From the NCBI GenBank assembly GCA_902363805.1, contig CABJBF010000004.1:124001-188000 (forward strand): 64,000 nucleotides of DNA. Reading direction: 5' to 3'. Positions 8,024 through 16,591 of the stretch are shown piece after piece. This DNA comes from Eubacteriaceae bacterium (GTDB taxonomy: Bacteria > Bacillota > Clostridia > Lachnospirales > Lachnospiraceae). The first letter of the stretch is position 1, and every line of letters begins with the position of its first letter. The notes beneath the pieces were generated by a model, which worked only from the letters and a program-made list of their open reading frames with translations, did no database searches and was not told the DNA's origin. The position numbers and the translations under genes are program-made.

Positions 8024-9004
8024 ATGAGAAAAAAGGTTATAGCATTAGCTATGATAGCTGCAATGGTAGTATCATTAACAGCTTGTGGAGGAAAGAACAA
8101 CGATAAGCAGGGAAAGGATAGTACTGAATCTTTAAAAGTTGCATATCAGTCAGGAATTGCTTATGCACCAATTTTAGTAATGAAGGATCAGAAACTTATT
8201 GAAAAGAATTATGATGGAAATGTTGATATTGATTGGCAGTTGCTTTCGGGTGGAGCAGCAATCAGCGAGGGATTAACTTCTAATACAGTTGATGTAGGAG
8301 CAATAGGAACAGGAGTTGCAATTACAGGGGCTAAAGCAGGTGCACCATATAAGATTTTTGCAGGAATGTCATCACAGCCTTATAGAATATCAACAAATAA
8401 AGAAGAAATTAAGACTTTAAAGGATATAACAAAGGAAGACCAGATAGCTATTACAGGAATTAACAGCCAGCCACATATAGTTTTGGCAATGGCAGCTAAA
8501 GCTTATCTTGGAGATGCTCATGCATTGGATGCTAACCTTGTAGCACAGCCAAATGCAGACGGATATACATCATTAGTAAGTGGTGCAGTTCAGTGTCACA
8601 TGATAATGTCACCGTATTGCTTTATGGAACAAAACAAAGAGGGAATTCATCAGATTGAGGTTGATGAAAGTGTATGGCCTGTAGGAGATACAACTATTGT
8701 AGGTGTTGCGACAGATAAGTTAAAAGAAGAAAGACCAAAGTTATATGAAGCAGTTTGTAAGGCAATGGATGAAGCAATTGAATTTATAAATGATAATCCG
8801 GAAAAAACAGCAGATATTTTAAAAGATTATTACGATGCATCGCAGGAAGAAATTGTGTCATGGTTAACTAATGATGCGTCAGTATTTTCAGCAAAGCTTC
8901 AGGGCGTTATGAAGTTATCTGATTTTATGGTAGAAGAAGATTTCCTCGATAAAGGACCTGAAAGCATAAGTGAAATAGCATTTGATAATGTGGAAGGAAA
9001 TTAA
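8024..9004 (+). CDS. ABC transporter substrate-binding lipoprotein, NitT/TauT type (copy 1)
   Basis: A 326-residue secreted lipoprotein. The signal peptide ends in the lipobox LTACGG, so Cys21 is the likely lipidated residue. The body has the periplasmic-binding-like fold of the SsuA/NMT1 family (LKVAYQSGIAYAPILVMKDQ at the start; DVGAIGTGVAITG; VSGAVQCHMIMSP). The ligand is not deducible; this family takes nitrate, sulfonates, aromatic acids and pyrimidines. It is a close paralogue of the next gene over its whole length, including the C-terminal SEIAFDNV ending. GGAGAAG precedes ATG. It is the first gene of the import operon ending with a CoA ligase. Confidence 0.88.
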   Translation: MRKKVIALAMIAAMVVSLTACGGKNNDKQGKDSTESLKVAYQSGIAYAPILVMKDQKLIEKNYDGNVDIDWQLLSGGAAISEGLTSNTVDVGAIGTGVAITGAKAGAPYKIFAGMSSQPYRISTNKEEIKTLKDITKEDQIAITGINSQPHIVLAMAAKAYLGDAHALDANLVAQPNADGYTSLVSGAVQCHMIMSPYCFMEQNKEGIHQIEVDESVWPVGDTTIVGVATDKLKEERPKLYEAVCKAMDEAIEFINDNPEKTADILKDYYDASQEEIVSWLTNDASVFSAKLQGVMKLSDFMVEEDFLDKGPESISEIAFDNVEGN

Positions 9005-9133
9005 AGTGTTTAAATAACAAAGTTGAATAAGACTAGCCTGTTTAAATATTTTAGCTTGTTATTAATAATAGTTGAAAAATAAGTAACACAAAAGAGAAAA
9101 TTAAACATTTTACAAAATGAAACATAAAGGAGC

Positions 9134-10126
9134 ATGGAAATGAAGAAAAAAATTGTGACATTGATTATGTCAATGATATTGGCAGTAACATTTACAGCGT
9201 GTGGAAGCAGTTCAGACAATACAGAAAGTAAGAAAGATAACGGTAAAGAAAAAATCACAATAGCATATCAGTCAAGTATTGCATACGCACCGATACTGGT
9301 AATGATGAATCAAAAACTTATTGAAAAACATTATGACGGAGAAGTGAATATAGACTGGCAGATGCTTGCAAATGGTGCAGCTATTAATGAAGGTTTAACA
9401 TCAGGCTCAGTTGATATTGGTTGCATGGGAGCAGCTCCTGCGATTACAGGTATTAAAGCAGGAATTCCGGGAAAGATTTTTGCGGGAATTTCATCACAGC
9501 CATATGGTATTTTAACAAATCAGGATGATATAAATTCATTAAAAGATATTACAGCTCAGGATCAGATAGCAATTACAGGATTGAACAGTCATCCACATAT
9601 TTTGTTAGCAATGGCGGCTAAGGCATATCTTGGAGATGCACATGCACTAGACGGAAAACTTACGGTTTTATCAAATGCAGATGGATATACATCATTATTA
9701 AGTGGTGCAGTCCAATGTCACATGGTAATTTCTCCATATAATTTTATGGAAGAAGCAGCGGATAATGTTCATAAAATTGAAATAGGTGAAGATGTATGGC
9801 CTAATGGAAATACATTTATTGTAGGTGTTGCTTCAAATAAGTTAAAAGAAAATAAACCTGAATTATATCAGGCAGTTTGTGATGCAATGGAAGAAGCAAT
9901 GGAATACATTAAGGAAAATCCACAGGAAACAGCAGAAATATTGTCATATGGATATGATGCAACAGCTGATGAAATTCTTTCATGGATGAATGATCCGGCT
10001 TCAAGTTATACAACACAACTTCAGGGAATTATGGATTTAGCAAACTTTATGGTAGAAGCAGGATTTCTTGAAAATGGTCCAAAAGATATAAGTGAAATTG
10101 CATTTGATAATGTAAAAGGAAATTAA
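9134..10126 (+). CDS. ABC transporter substrate-binding lipoprotein, NitT/TauT type (copy 2)
   Basis: A 330-residue tandem paralogue of the preceding lipoprotein: lipobox FTACGS (Cys22 when counted from 9134), then ITIAYQSSIAYAPILVMMNQ and DIGCMGAAPAITG. The start may instead be the ATG two codons in (9140), as both fit AAAGGAG. Differences cluster in the putative ligand pocket (VGAIGTGVAITGAKAG in copy 1 against IGCMGAAPAITGIKAG here), so the two may bind related but different ligands through one permease. A stem-loop with a T-run follows (10177-10220), which would favour excess binding protein over permease. Confidence 0.88.
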   Translation: MEMKKKIVTLIMSMILAVTFTACGSSSDNTESKKDNGKEKITIAYQSSIAYAPILVMMNQKLIEKHYDGEVNIDWQMLANGAAINEGLTSGSVDIGCMGAAPAITGIKAGIPGKIFAGISSQPYGILTNQDDINSLKDITAQDQIAITGLNSHPHILLAMAAKAYLGDAHALDGKLTVLSNADGYTSLLSGAVQCHMVISPYNFMEEAADNVHKIEIGEDVWPNGNTFIVGVASNKLKENKPELYQAVCDAMEEAMEYIKENPQETAEILSYGYDATADEILSWMNDPASSYTTQLQGIMDLANFMVEAGFLENGPKDISEIAFDNVKGN

Positions 10127-10176
10127 TATAAAAGGAAAATTAATATTGGGTAGAAAAATTTAGTAATCATATAAAT

Positions 10177-10220
10177 AAAAATACTGCTGGGTGGTGTGAA
10201 TACGACTTAGTAGTATTTTT
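10177..10220 (+). terminator. Intra-operon terminator/attenuator
   Basis: AAAAATACTGCT pairs with AGTAGTATTTTT with one G-U pair, ending in T5. It sits between the binding-protein genes and the permease gene, where partial termination is a familiar way to make more binding protein. Confidence 0.65.
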
Positions 10221-10287
10221 GTGTGAATAAATGTGAAAACCGTATATGGATAAAAGCATAAGAAAGTAGAAAGGAACAGAAAAAACA

Positions 10288-11073
10288 GTGAAGAAAAATA
10301 CAAAGAGATTAATTGCACAGTTAGTATTTATAGTTGCAGTTTTTGCAGTGTGGGAATTGTATTACTATAACGTGATTGAACCAAGTGGTAAGACACTTTT
10401 ATTCCCTGAACTTAGAAGTGTGGGTAAAGCATTTATGAATGCGTTTACGGTAAATGGGTTTGGAGCCATGGTTGCACATTCAATGCAGCTTATGTTAAAA
10501 GGCCTTTTAATAGGTGTAATATTGGCACTTATTTTTTCAAGTTTAGCAGTTGTAAGTGATACATTCTATGCTATTTACAATATGATAGTATCAATGTTTG
10601 ACCTGATTCCGGGTATTGCGTTGACACCGATTGCAATTCTTTGGCTAGGAATTGGAGATGCATCAATTATATTTATCGTAATTCATTCAGTTGTATGGCC
10701 AATGTCAAGAAGTATTATAGATGGCTTTAATGCAGTTCCTAAATTATATTTGGAAGTAGGAGAAAATATTGGACTTAGTCCTGTAAGATTAGTATTTGGT
10801 GTATTTTTGCCGGCAGCTCTTTCGAGGATTTTCTCGGGTATAAAAATGGGATGGGCAAGAGCATGGAGAGGTTTAATAAGTGCAGAAATGCTTTTTGGAA
10901 GTGGCGGTTCAAAAGGAATTGGTTACTACATTACAGATAGAAGAACAAATATGGATATTGCCGGAGTATTTGCAACAATTTTAGTTATCATTTTAATTGG
11001 TTTAGTTGTTGAATACGGAGTATTTAGAACTATTGAGAATCACACATTTAAGAAATGGGGGATGTCAAGATAA
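10288..11073 (+). CDS. ABC transporter permease, SsuC/TauC family
   Basis: A 261-residue integral membrane protein with about six hydrophobic segments. The cytoplasmic EAA loop is readable as SRSIIDGFNAVPKLYLEVGENIG (about residues 139-161), followed by FLPAALSRIFSGIKMGWARAWRGL, typical of the BPD_transp_1 fold in the NitT/TauT group. The start is a GTG with AAGGAAC about 10 nt upstream; no ATG fits better. The TAA stop shares its last A with the ATG of the ATPase gene (TAATG), indicating translational coupling. Confidence 0.88.
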   Translation: MKKNTKRLIAQLVFIVAVFAVWELYYYNVIEPSGKTLLFPELRSVGKAFMNAFTVNGFGAMVAHSMQLMLKGLLIGVILALIFSSLAVVSDTFYAIYNMIVSMFDLIPGIALTPIAILWLGIGDASIIFIVIHSVVWPMSRSIIDGFNAVPKLYLEVGENIGLSPVRLVFGVFLPAALSRIFSGIKMGWARAWRGLISAEMLFGSGGSKGIGYYITDRRTNMDIAGVFATILVIILIGLVVEYGVFRTIENHTFKKWGMSR

Positions 11074-11831
11074 TGGATAAGAATATTTTAAAAATCAGAA
11101 ATTTGGTAAAACAGTACGATAATTCACAAAATGTAATTTTAAAAGGAATTGATTTAGATTTAAACGAAGAAGATTTCTTATGTATATTAGGACCGTCAGG
11201 ATGCGGAAAATCAACAATGATTAGATGCATAGCGGGATTTGAAGGATACGAAGGAACGATTGAAGTTAGCGGAGAAAAAGTTACAAAACCGGGACCTGAC
11301 AGAATTATGGTTTTTCAGGATTTTAATCAGTTATTTCCGTGGAAAACAGTTTTAGGAAATATAACATACCCACTTAAAGTAGGTGGAATGAAGGATAAGG
11401 AAGAAAGAAAAAAGAGAGCTGAAAAGTACTTAGAAAAAGTAAATTTATCACAGTACAAAGACTACTATCCACATCAATTGAGCGGTGGTATGAAGCAGCG
11501 AGTAGCCATTGCAAAAGGGCTTGCATTAGGCTCAAAGATTATTTTAATGGATGAACCATTTGCCAGCTTAGATGCCATGACTAGAAATAAAATGCAGTCA
11601 GAGTTACTTCATATAAAGGAAAAGGAAAAAATGACTGTAATTTTTATTACACATAATATTCAGGAGGCAATTTCTCTTGGAAACAAAATTATGGTTATGT
11701 CTAAAAATGGAACAATTAAGGAAAAAATGGATAATCCGATTTCTAAACCTGTAACACCTGCAAGCGAAGGATACGGAGAATTGTGGGAGCATTTGAATAA
11801 CGCATTAACAGAAGAAAATAAAGAAAAATGA
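11073..11831 (+). CDS. ABC transporter ATP-binding protein, SsuB/TauB family
   Basis: About 252 residues. Walker A is GPSGCGKSTMIRC, the Q-loop FQDFNQLFPWKTV, the signature LSGGMKQRVAIAKGLALG, Walker B IILMDEPFASLDAMT, and the H-loop FITHNIQEA; all are intact. The FPWKTV stretch after the Q-loop is characteristic of nitrate/sulfonate/taurine importers. I chose the ATG at 11073 in TAATG overlap with the permease stop, with GGGGGAT 10 nt upstream; an in-frame ATG at 11055 would precede that site. It powers the preceding permease. Confidence 0.9.
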   Translation: MDKNILKIRNLVKQYDNSQNVILKGIDLDLNEEDFLCILGPSGCGKSTMIRCIAGFEGYEGTIEVSGEKVTKPGPDRIMVFQDFNQLFPWKTVLGNITYPLKVGGMKDKEERKKRAEKYLEKVNLSQYKDYYPHQLSGGMKQRVAIAKGLALGSKIILMDEPFASLDAMTRNKMQSELLHIKEKEKMTVIFITHNIQEAISLGNKIMVMSKNGTIKEKMDNPISKPVTPASEGYGELWEHLNNALTEENKEK

Positions 11832-11859
11832 TCAGAATCAATATGAGGAGAAAGCAATA

Positions 11860-13350
11860 ATGAATAATGAAGTAGCATCAATTTTAGAAGCAATAAAGAT
11901 ACATGCGAAAGAAACTCCTGATAAATTATGTGCCGGGGATAAGAAAAAATCAGCAACCTACAGCGAATTTTGGGATATGATTCAAAGGGCAGCGACATAT
12001 TTGAAAAATAATGGAGTAAGAAAGGATTCCATCGTCGTAATAAGAGGAGTTCAGAAGGTGGAATATCTTGTGGCAGCACTTGGAATACAGTTAGCAGGAG
12101 CTGCATATCTTCCTCTTGAAAAAGCAGTAAAAGATGATAGAATTCTTGAAATTATGAAGTTTGTTGAGGCAGATGTTTATGTGGCAGAAAAACCTGTAAA
12201 TAATGAAAATGTGAAAAATATCAGTTTAAAAGAATTGCTTAAAATTGTGACGGATAAGACAAGTCCAATAGAAACATTTGAAATGCCTAAGTCGAATCAG
12301 TTGGCCGAGATTTTATTTACAACAGGTACAACAGGAAAATCAAAAGGAATAGAAGTTACATTTAAGACAGATATTGCTATTGCACAAAATGTTATAGACA
12401 GCGTTGAAATGGGCAAAGATGAGGTGGAATTGCTTTCAACTCCGATTAATCATTCTTTAGCAATTAGAAGATTTTATGGAGCAATGTACAATGGAAGTAC
12501 AGCCATTTTGACAGATGGTTTTGTATTTGTGGAAGATTTCTTTAAGCTGCTTGATAATTATAAAATTACAGCTATTACATTTGTTCCTGCAATATTAGAT
12601 ATGGTTTTAAAATTTGCAAAAGATAGATTTGCAACATATGACAGTCAGTTTAATTATATTCAAATGGGTTCAGCACCATTGTCAGAAGCAGATAAGGAAT
12701 TATTAACTAAGATGTTTCCTACTGTAAGACTTTACAACACATATGGTGCTACAGAATCAGGGTGTACAGTAATCCTTGAATTTAATAAATATGCTGATAA
12801 GAAAAACTGTATCGGAAGAACTACAGTTAATACTACAATTTTCTTTGTGGATGAAAATAGAAACGAGATTGAAGCATCATTTAAAAATCCGGGATACATG
12901 GCATTTAAAGGTGACATGAATATGCGTGGATATTACAAAGAACCTGAAATTACAAAAGAGGCATTGGAGAATGGAAATATTTATACAAATGATTTAGGAT
13001 ATGTTGGAGATGATGGACTCGTATATCTTCTTGGCAGAAAAGGAGATGTTATTAACATGGGTGGACTAAAGATTGCTCCTACGGAAATAGAAGAAGTTGT
13101 TGTAACGCATGAAAAAATCAAAGATTGCGCATGTATTCCTATTAAAGATGAAATTACAGGTGAAGCACCAAAACTTTTTGTCGTAATGAATGAAGGATGC
13201 GAATTTGATCAGAAAGAAATTGCAAAATTTATGCTAAATAAGCTTGAAGCGTTTAAAGTTCCAAAAGTTTTTGAAGTTATAGATGAAATTCCAAGAACTT
13301 TTAATGGAAAAATAATACGAAAGAAATTAAAAGAATTAGACTTGCAGTAA
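11860..13350 (+). CDS. Adenylate-forming acid-CoA ligase (ANL superfamily)
   Basis: A 496-residue class I adenylate-forming enzyme. Core motifs: A3 phosphate loop LFTTGTTGKSKGIEV (near 151), A5 YNTYGATESGC (near 291), A7/A8 YTNDLGYVGDDGLVYLLGRKGDVINMGG (near 375), and the A10 lysine in PRTFNGKIIRKKL near the C-terminus. There is no carrier-protein or condensation domain, so it probably makes an acyl-CoA through an acyl-AMP. The substrate cannot be read from sequence. Its place 28 nt after the ABC importer suggests it activates the imported acid, trapping it as a CoA thioester. GGAGAAAG precedes ATG. A folded terminator follows. Confidence 0.85.
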   Translation: MNNEVASILEAIKIHAKETPDKLCAGDKKKSATYSEFWDMIQRAATYLKNNGVRKDSIVVIRGVQKVEYLVAALGIQLAGAAYLPLEKAVKDDRILEIMKFVEADVYVAEKPVNNENVKNISLKELLKIVTDKTSPIETFEMPKSNQLAEILFTTGTTGKSKGIEVTFKTDIAIAQNVIDSVEMGKDEVELLSTPINHSLAIRRFYGAMYNGSTAILTDGFVFVEDFFKLLDNYKITAITFVPAILDMVLKFAKDRFATYDSQFNYIQMGSAPLSEADKELLTKMFPTVRLYNTYGATESGCTVILEFNKYADKKNCIGRTTVNTTIFFVDENRNEIEASFKNPGYMAFKGDMNMRGYYKEPEITKEALENGNIYTNDLGYVGDDGLVYLLGRKGDVINMGGLKIAPTEIEEVVVTHEKIKDCACIPIKDEITGEAPKLFVVMNEGCEFDQKEIAKFMLNKLEAFKVPKVFEVIDEIPRTFNGKIIRKKLKELDLQ

Positions 13351-13479
13351 TGATATGTAGTAATGATATCATTTGCCATAAGTAATGTACATTTTATTTC
13401 AGATGACGTGGGTTTAACAATGTGGATTATAATGACATTGAATCTAACAATATGGGTATAAAAGATATGGAATCAATTA

Positions 13480-13544
13480 ACCCCTCGCATGCTAATGAGA
13501 TAATGGCAGTATGTGCCAGGCTCAGCATAGGAGGGGTTTTATTT
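13480..13544 (+). terminator. Multi-stem terminator-like RNA
   Basis: The outer stem AACCCCTC/GAGGGGTT ends in TTTATTTTT. Inside it ATGCT...AGCAT and TGGCA-GTATG-TGCCA can form further stems, so the 65-nt element folds as nested helices instead of a plain hairpin. It ends the importer/CoA-ligase operon and could also be a stable 3'-end RNA. The remainder of the 13351-13665 spacer shows only AT-rich sequence. Confidence 0.65.
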
Positions 13545-13665
13545 TTGAAATAGCAAGAGCAATCTGGTAAGAAAAATAGAAAAGACGTGTTTGTAACAAG
13601 ATATTCATGCTATAATACACAATGATTATAATAGCTGTGTGCGAAATAATGTTAGGAGGGCAATT

Positions 13666-14049
13666 ATGAGGTTATTTGGTAAAAATAAGTACATAACAAT
13701 GGAGTTACCATTTTGTTACATAAAAAACAAAGAGGATATAGAAGCAGGTGGAATCACTATTGAAGCTTACGGTGAAATTGATGGTGAAATGAAATTTTTA
13801 TCTGCTACATTTGTTTTGTCTGACTTAAAAATGTATGACCGTAATGATTACGAGGATATGATTAAAGTTTTGGAAGAAACAAAAGATAAAAAGGTAATTG
13901 TAAATTTGAAGTATAAAAAAGGACGATTAATAGGTTTTAATTTAGATGGTGAGTCTTTGGCAAAGAATCTCAATGATGAAAGGTTTGATAAGATAGAGAT
14001 TTTGATTACGGGAATTGATGATAAAAGTGCAGCCAATAAAGGGGTTTAA
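13666..14049 (+). CDS. Small protein of unknown function, first gene of the immunity-like island
   Basis: A 127-residue soluble protein starting MRLFGKNKYITMELPF, without signal peptide or membrane segment, predicted alpha/beta. The ATG at 13666 follows TAGGAGGG by 6 nt; a GTG 27 nt upstream is in frame but precedes that site. The stop lies 4 nt before the next ATG, so the genes are probably co-translated. Family not recognised. Its position at the head of a run of SUKH, DUF2625 and DUF600-like genes suggests an immunity or accessory role, which is inference from neighbourhood only. Confidence 0.55.
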   Translation: MRLFGKNKYITMELPFCYIKNKEDIEAGGITIEAYGEIDGEMKFLSATFVLSDLKMYDRNDYEDMIKVLEETKDKKVIVNLKYKKGRLIGFNLDGESLAKNLNDERFDKIEILITGIDDKSAANKGV

Positions 14050-14053
14050 AATT

Positions 14054-14533
14054 ATGAGAAGAAATAAATATGATATCAAAGTTTATACTCGTTATTATAT
14101 GCGTCTTGTTATACTTTTTTCAATTCTCTTTATTGGAGTACTTTGGGGACCAATTAGTTTGTACTGCATTGAAAAAAAGCCGATTAATGTCTCAATAATA
14201 GTATCAATTTTTTTCATAATTTTCTTTGGTGGAATAGCGCTGTTTCAATATATAGCATTTGCACCAAAATTATATGTTTATGGCAATAAGATTGTTATAA
14301 AAAAGTGGTATGGATTAAGAAGAAAATATTATGTTAAAGACATTGACAAAGTTATTTTTGAAAAAAGTGAAGGGAAGATTGTTACAATACAAATCATATC
14401 AAGTATTAGTAAGGATAAATACATTGATACAGTGGAAAATTTTGACAAACTGTTAAATTATTTACTGAAAAATGTTGAAAAAGAAAAAATGGAATGTTAC
14501 ATATTAGGTACAAAAGAAGAGGCTGAAATATGA
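14054..14533 (+). CDS. Two-TM protein with PH-like WYGxRR domain (member 1)
   Basis: A 159-residue membrane protein. Two hydrophobic segments (LVILFSILFIGVLWGPISLY and IIVSIFFIIFFGGIALFQYI) are followed by a cytoplasmic beta-rich domain: KLYVYGNKIVIKKWYGLRRKYYVKDIDKVIF. This pattern recurs in the 14979 and 17508 genes (IIIRKWYGRRVKVKLDD), so the three form a family within the island; bacterial PH-like (bPH) proteins with similar layout are known, but the assignment is by look only. The ATG at 14054 follows AAAGGGG. The 3' end overlaps the start of a truncated duplicate (14530), so the C-terminal residues may have been altered by that junction. Confidence 0.55.
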   Translation: MRRNKYDIKVYTRYYMRLVILFSILFIGVLWGPISLYCIEKKPINVSIIVSIFFIIFFGGIALFQYIAFAPKLYVYGNKIVIKKWYGLRRKYYVKDIDKVIFEKSEGKIVTIQIISSISKDKYIDTVENFDKLLNYLLKNVEKEKMECYILGTKEEAEI

Positions 14534-14736
14534 TATCGTTGAATGATGTGGAAGTATACATTGGAGAGAATTTATTATTCCCAACGACATATACTGTGGC
14601 AAAAAGTGTTAAAAAATCACTTAAACAAAATGAAGAAGAAATGCTTAGTGTGGATAAATCTATAGGTATATATGCACCTGATGGAGAGATGGAAAGCATT
14701 TTATTTGGAGAAAAAGGATATTACGAATTTCTATAA
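14530..14736 (+). pseudogene. 5'-truncated copy of the 16591 gene family
   Basis: The 68 residues from NDVEVYIGENLLFPTTY to LFGEKGYYEFL match the C-terminal half of the 128-residue protein at 16591-16977 (NDVEVYIGEKLLFPTTY...LFGEKGYYE). The N-terminal half, including the KFGMTKQEV region, is missing. The in-frame ATG at 14530 has no convincing ribosome binding site of its own. The similarity extends to DNA level, so this is a remnant of the segmental duplication and not an independent small gene. Confidence 0.75.
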
Positions 14737-14948
14737 TGAAATCTGAAGGATTGGTGTCAGAAGAATGTTTCGTATTTGCCGATGATTCAGCAGGAAATCC
14801 AATTTGTATGAAAATAGGTGGAGAGGATAAGGAAAGCATATTCTTCTGCAATCATGAGTTGGAGAATACTAACAATGGCTATTTTCTAATGAGTAAAGTT
14901 GCAGATTCGTTTGATGAGTTTATAAAGAAGTTATACATAATAGAGTAA
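14736..14948 (+). pseudogene. SUKH (SMI1/KNR4) gene fragment, C-terminal half
   Basis: The 70 residues MKSEGLVSEECFVFADDSAG onward to KKLYIIE are nearly identical to the C-terminal half of the SUKH gene at 17008-17477. The N-terminal half (ITKEDILEFEEKLNTKFPEAY) is absent here: the sequence jumps from the end of the 16591-like remnant straight into the SUKH middle. This copy therefore carries a deletion of about 0.3 kb relative to the downstream copy and cannot make a whole SUKH fold. It might still be translated from the internal ATG, but no good Shine-Dalgarno site is present. Confidence 0.75.
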
Positions 14949-14978
14949 AGAAAAATAAAGATGCAAGGAGGGTTTGAA

Positions 14979-15416
14979 GTGAAAGTATTAGAGTGTTATC
15001 AACCAAGAGGAATAGCAAAATTAGCTTTTTTTGTTTTGGGCTTGGGAATGATTCCTTTCTGTGGGCATTTAGTAATGAAAGATGAAGAAACATGTGGGTA
15101 TATAGTGTATGTGCTGTTTTTTATAATACCTATTTTGTTGGGTATACTTGCAATATTCGTATATAGGATATCGGTAATAGATAATTATATTATTATTAGA
15201 AAATGGTATGGCAGACGTGTAAAAGTTAAGCTTGATGATATCACCAAAGTTGTATTTGCCACTTTAAGTGGAAAGCCTGTGGATGCTACTCGAATTCACA
15301 TATATAAAGGTAAAAAGAAGGTATTATCTTTAGATCCAATAATGGAGAATTACGATAAAATGAAAAATTATCTATTAGACCATATCGGTGAAGAAAAAAT
15401 AGAGATAATTACTTAA
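14979..15416 (+). CDS. Two-TM protein with PH-like WYGxRR domain (member 2)
   Basis: A 145-residue membrane protein. Two hydrophobic segments (about residues 14-35 and 45-65) are followed by the cytoplasmic domain IIIRKWYGRRVKVKLDDITK and ATLSGKPVDATRIHIYKG. The C-terminal 80 residues are almost identical, also in DNA, to the 17508 gene, while the membrane segments differ, suggesting recombination or selection acting separately on the two halves. The start is GTG at 14979, preceded by GCAAGGAGGG; an ATG at 14961 overlaps that site. The paralogue uses the same GTG start and site. Unknown function, possibly membrane-borne immunity (inference). Confidence 0.6.
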   Translation: MKVLECYQPRGIAKLAFFVLGLGMIPFCGHLVMKDEETCGYIVYVLFFIIPILLGILAIFVYRISVIDNYIIIRKWYGRRVKVKLDDITKVVFATLSGKPVDATRIHIYKGKKKVLSLDPIMENYDKMKNYLLDHIGEEKIEIIT

Positions 15417-15438
15417 ACATAATGGAAAGGGGAAATCT

Positions 15439-16347
15439 ATGGAGGTTTGTACAAAATTATTAGATGTAAAAAATCTAAATAAAGTTCAGCTAAAAATATT
15501 AAAAACTATAGGAATATGGTTTGTTACATTTATCATTTCGTTGGCATTACTGGTTAACCTTAACAAAAATGAGCATATTGAAATTTTAGTTGATTTATTA
15601 TTTTTAGTTGATTTATTATTTTTCATACCAGTTATGATTCATGTGATATTTATATCGCGTAAAGCCAAGAAAAATGAATGGGTTAGCAAAAAACTTGAAA
15701 TAGAAGCTTATGAAAACAAACTTTATTTAAATAAAAGAAGTATATTTGTTAATTTGGATAAAACAAATAATAAAATTTACATAGATAATATTTATGATGA
15801 TTATATGAATTCATATGATACAACCTTTTGCGGATATATAGATGAAAAAGATTCGGAAAAATTTTTAGAATTTTTAAAAGAAAATAATATCACAATTGGC
15901 GTTATTAATGCTGAATTATTAATATATAGATACAAAAATTTGTCAGTACCGGGGAAATATAATAATTTGTCAAGAATACTTAAAAATAGACCTGAACAGC
16001 TTGTCAGCCAAGGGGATTGTTTCTTATGGGATTGTTTGGAAGATTCCTTTAAAGTTATGCCTTGGAACTCTGGAAAATTAAAGATAAAGGAATTAATATA
16101 TTACAAATATAAGAAACTGACATCTGAGGATTTGAGTTTAGATTCAAAGGTGCATATAGAAAAGGCGATGCATTATGGCTTATATTCCGGAAATGTTAAT
16201 GGAGAATTTTGGATAAAGTATGGAATTCCACAAATAATAAAAAACTATAGAATTTGTAATAGAAAATTAGAGTTTGCTATGCTGTCTCCGTTTATTTTGA
16301 TATTAATTATATTTGGTGTACTAGTTGGTCTTGGAGTTATTACATAG
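15439..16347 (+). CDS. Multi-spanning membrane protein of unknown function
   Basis: A 302-residue protein with two N-terminal hydrophobic segments (about 24-45 and 48-72), a central soluble region of about 200 residues, and a C-terminal hydrophobic segment (FAMLSPFILILIIFGVLVGLG). The middle carries a D/Y-rich stretch (YIDNIYDDYMNSYDT) and LEFLKENNITIGVINAELL. An exact 18-bp tandem duplication at 15586-15621 repeats LVDLLF within the second membrane segment. AAGGGGAAA lies upstream of ATG. Family not recognised. It fits the island's theme of small membrane proteins. Confidence 0.5.
   Translation: MEVCTKLLDVKNLNKVQLKILKTIGIWFVTFIISLALLVNLNKNEHIEILVDLLFLVDLLFFIPVMIHVIFISRKAKKNEWVSKKLEIEAYENKLYLNKRSIFVNLDKTNNKIYIDNIYDDYMNSYDTTFCGYIDEKDSEKFLEFLKENNITIGVINAELLIYRYKNLSVPGKYNNLSRILKNRPEQLVSQGDCFLWDCLEDSFKVMPWNSGKLKIKELIYYKYKKLTSEDLSLDSKVHIEKAMHYGLYSGNVNGEFWIKYGIPQIIKNYRICNRKLEFAMLSPFILILIIFGVLVGLGVIT
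15586..15621 (+). repeat. 18-bp exact tandem duplication inside a coding region
   Basis: TTAGTTGATTTATTATTT occurs twice head to tail (15586-15603 and 15604-15621), in frame, adding six residues (LVDLLF) to a membrane segment of the 15439 gene. Confidence 0.85.
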
Positions 16348-16437
16348 AGGTCACACATATAAAGATTTAACAGATTTATATCTAAGACTATGATTAGATT
16401 ATATAAAGCAGAAAAGTAGAAAGAGGAGAAAGGAAAT

Positions 16438-16591
16438 ATGCAACAAAAAAATATATTTTTCAAATTCTTCATAAAGAAATAAAACTTGCGTCTAAAGTGT
16501 TAGCTTTTGCAGATAGTACAAATGAAAACATATAAGTATTTCAGAATTGTTAGACTATATTAATAAATTAGAAAATGAAGGTAAAATTTAA
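16438..16591 (+). pseudogene. Frameshifted 50-codon gene upstream of 16591
   Basis: A good site (AGGAGAAAGGAAAT) leads into ATG at 16438, but the frame stops after 14 codons. Allowing one missing A in the A-run at 16445-16451 and two extra bases in an ATAT tract near 16534 restores a continuous 50-residue reading: MQQKKYIFQILHKEIKLA, then VLAFADSTNENI, then SISELLDYINKLENEGKI. The restored stop TAA shares TAATG with the start of the next gene. Both lesions sit in slippage-prone tracts. Family unknown. Confidence 0.5.

Noticed and set aside
11860..13350. Nonribosomal peptide synthetase module
   Set aside because: Only the adenylation core is present; no carrier, condensation or thioesterase domain, and the orphan ACP at 20555 is 7 kb away in another unit.
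14530..14948. Two independent small genes of 68 and 70 codons
   Set aside because: Both are plainly pieces of larger genes whose fuller copies stand at 16591 and 17008; neither has a ribosome binding site of its own.
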